Made by a program: the position numbers and the translations under genes
In this document: in pieces, positions 13,517 through 15,140 of the stretch
How the letters are laid out: the number at the start of each line of letters is the position of its first letter
Position numbering within the stretch: the first letter of the stretch is position 1
The notes under the pieces: generated by a model
Seen by the model: only the letters and a program-made list of their open reading frames with translations
Told to the model about the DNA's origin: nothing
Database searches by the model: none
Assembly: GCA_900313845.1 (NCBI GenBank)
Contig: OMTC01000029.1
Span: 1 to 15,140, forward strand
Origin: an uncultured Prevotellaceae bacterium
GTDB taxonomy: Bacteria; Bacteroidota; Bacteroidia; Bacteroidales; Bacteroidaceae
DNA length: 15,140 nt
Direction of reading: 5' to 3'

Positions 13517-15091
13517 TCACCTTCTCCTCACCTCCGAAAGCGGCGAAGTATTGCATCCATTAGGAGCCCGAATCCGCATGAAGTGTGCCACCGTAGGAGC
13601 AATGCAATCGACCGTCACAGGAGTTGCGATTCTCTCAGCCTTCAGTTGGAATCCGAAGAAGATGATAGGAAATTCAAAGTAACTATCCCTCACCTGCCTC
13701 GATTGCCCAATATCATCATTGGCAAGAGTCCATCCCGGATTCGCAAGAATCAGTATGTCGCCCGAGCACTTCGGATTAAACGAATTTCTGATTCTGCTGA
13801 TGCCCGGAGTCCATGCTCCTTGCGTGAGGCGAGTAGATGTATAAACATCCCTCACTCCCGTATATTGAAACAAGAAATCCTCACATGTTTCGAGCACCTC
13901 AGCCAAGTTCAGCTGCTTCTGCTCGATGAGCTTATGATTGAGATAGAATTGATTGTCATAATACGATTCCACATACTGCCCCTGCCCATAAATCGCCATC
14001 AGGTACATATTCAGCAGAGCAGCACAGCGATTCAGATGCAACGTTCCCGTCGGTATGCGATACTTCGACAAGTCGGCAGCCTCAGCATCCTCAAAGCCCG
14101 TGGAAGTGATGAAGAAAAGCGTGTTCTCGATGCCCACACTCTTGTCAATTTCCTTGAACAAGTTCGCCAAAGCCTCATCCAGCCGAACGTATGTGTCCTG
14201 AATCTCCGTGGCAGAATCATTGAACGTCTTTCCATCGAAGGAGCCAGCGTAGTAGCAAAGCGAAAGGAAGTCAGGCACATCGTCGCGTCCCATTCCCGCC
14301 TGCGTGATGACAAAGGAAGCCGTTTCAGTGATGAAATCATTGATGAGTCCCGAAGTCTTGAAACTGCGAAAACGTCTCTCACCCGTGAATCGATGGTTGA
14401 AAGACGAAGTCTTCTCACTTGCCAAGTAATAGTTATAGCTCGTAACAGCAGCATTCTTAGGCTTCCAAGACACTTGGTCAACACCCGATATAGACCTCGT
14501 AGTCAGGTACTTATACCACGAAGGCTGCTCAGCATAATAGCTCGTGCCAGCCCATTTGCCCGTGTGTCCATCCAGCCAGATGGCAAAATCCCCTGCATGT
14601 CCCACAGAAAGCACTGAAGCCTCCCTGTTAGGAGCAATGCCATAGACCATCGCACGTCCATTCGACGACAACTTCAGCTCATCCCCAATCGTCGAGACCA
14701 GCAGATTCTTCGGAGAAGCCGTTTCCTGCGTATTGATGCCACGAATCTTGAAATCCTCCACACACTGCACAGGTCGCATCGACTGCCTGTCCATCCAGTC
14801 CTCACCCACGATGCCATGATTGTAAGGCACAGTCCCCGTGAAAATCGAAGCAATCGCAGAAGCCCTGTCCACATCGGCAGACGAATACTGCGCATTGCTG
14901 AAGAACACCCCCTCGCGCATCAAGCGCTTGAAGCCGTCCTCCCCATAGAGCGGAGAAAAAGCGTCCATATAGTCAGAGCGCAGCTGATCTATCGTAAGAC
15001 CAACCACGAGCCGAGGCACCGACGTCTGGGATTGAGCCGCAAGCGAAGCAGCCAATACAGCCAGCACAGTTGTTATCGTAGGACGTTTCAC
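13517..15091 (-). CDS. Secreted alkaline-phosphatase-superfamily protein, probably catalytically inactive (PafA/NPP-like fold)
   Basis: A 524-residue protein with a signal peptide (about residues 1-20, ending AAQSQ). It begins at GTG 15089-15091; an in-frame TAA lies two codons upstream, so no earlier start exists. Similarity to PafA-type phosphatases is visible in order: RLVVGLTIDQLRSDY (27-41), IFTGTVPYNHGIVGEDW (83-99), SPKNLLVSTIGDELKL (126-141), the AMVYGI...GHAGDFAIWLDGHTGKW stretch (147-180), and IQDTYVRLDEALANLF (297-312). The metal ligand Asp35 remains. The other expected positions are changed: Ser284 and Lys288 in place of the Asp/His pair, Thr331-Gly332 in place of Asp-His, Glu473 in place of the last His, Asn155 and Glu157 in place of Lys/Arg. 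No Thr occupies the nucleophile position. I infer a pseudoenzyme or envelope-binding protein. It precedes secA on the same strand. Confidence 0.8.
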   Translation of the reverse strand: MKRPTITTVLAVLAASLAAQSQTSVPRLVVGLTIDQLRSDYMDAFSPLYGEDGFKRLMREGVFFSNAQYSSADVDRASAIASIFTGTVPYNHGIVGEDWMDRQSMRPVQCVEDFKIRGINTQETASPKNLLVSTIGDELKLSSNGRAMVYGIAPNREASVLSVGHAGDFAIWLDGHTGKWAGTSYYAEQPSWYKYLTTRSISGVDQVSWKPKNAAVTSYNYYLASEKTSSFNHRFTGERRFRSFKTSGLINDFITETASFVITQAGMGRDDVPDFLSLCYYAGSFDGKTFNDSATEIQDTYVRLDEALANLFKEIDKSVGIENTLFFITSTGFEDAEAADLSKYRIPTGTLHLNRCAALLNMYLMAIYGQGQYVESYYDNQFYLNHKLIEQKQLNLAEVLETCEDFLFQYTGVRDVYTSTRLTQGAWTPGISRIRNSFNPKCSGDILILANPGWTLANDDIGQSRQVRDSYFEFPIIFFGFQLKAERIATPVTVDCIAPTVAHFMRIRAPNGCNTSPLSEVRRR

Positions 15092-15140
15092 CTTTTATCT
15101 TTTATCTTTATCTTTTATTTTTCCCTTCTCACTTTTCCCT
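15092..15140. repeat. Microsatellite-like and heptad-like repeats before the pseudophosphatase start
   Basis: Read on the minus strand, units of AAAAGATA/AAAGATA are repeated directly in front of the GTG start codon. They are preceded by GGGAAAAGTGAGAAGGG, which resembles the GTGAAAA heptads of the 9124-9234 element. The stretch is cut by the window edge, so its full form and any promoter cannot be seen. Confidence 0.5.

Noticed and set aside
13314..13556. An 80-codon minus-strand frame over the secA leader
   Set aside because: It is a translation of the repeat cluster (Arg, Gly and Glu runs) and overlaps the end of the upstream gene; it is not a credible SecM-like peptide.
13583..14617. A 344-codon plus-strand frame opposite the phosphatase-like gene
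   Set aside because: The minus-strand protein has a signal peptide and family motifs across this region; the plus frame is Arg/Ser/Ile-rich without any motif.

Overview
The window is a 15.1 kb piece of a Bacteroidales chromosome, most likely Prevotella or a close relative. Three things point there: the long NusB, the PUR/DUF3276 protein beside rplY-pth, and promoters of the Bacteroidetes type (TTTG about 20 bp ahead of TAnnTTTG) rather than -35/-10 boxes. Almost everything is housekeeping, and there is no phage, plasmid, IS, CRISPR, rRNA or tRNA. The unusual material lies in the gaps.

Left part (1-4310): nusB, yajC and a YbbR/CdaR-like gene run leftwards as one unit, and the last is cut by the window edge. 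A divergent promoter region separates them from a rightward set: the PUR-type nucleic-acid binding protein, ribosomal protein L25 (rplY, with its own promoter, a 5' hairpin and a terminator) and peptidyl-tRNA hydrolase (pth). The common theme is transcription, translation and membrane-protein export.

Middle (4311-8244): just past pth, on the opposite strand, a complete small-RNA unit of about 74 nt is visible, with a promoter and a strong intrinsic terminator and no real ORF. Next come two overlapping minus-strand reading frames of unknown function that look like one frameshifted gene, then the replicative helicase dnaB and a small secreted protein, both with clear terminators. The 441-bp gap at 7804-8244 holds an exact-period 22-bp tandem repeat.

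Right part (8245-15140): a minus-strand run reads, in transcription order, a secreted alkaline-phosphatase-superfamily protein, secA, cmk and ispH. The phosphatase-like protein has kept the fold motifs but appears to have lost nearly every catalytic and metal-binding residue. Two gaps in this run hold repeats: a REP-like cluster of CTTCGG/CCGAAG hairpins upstream of secA, and a heptad-repeat element around a 16-bp palindrome between cmk and ispH. I found no Bacteroidetes-type promoter upstream of secA or ispH, so the four genes may be cotranscribed through these structured spacers.
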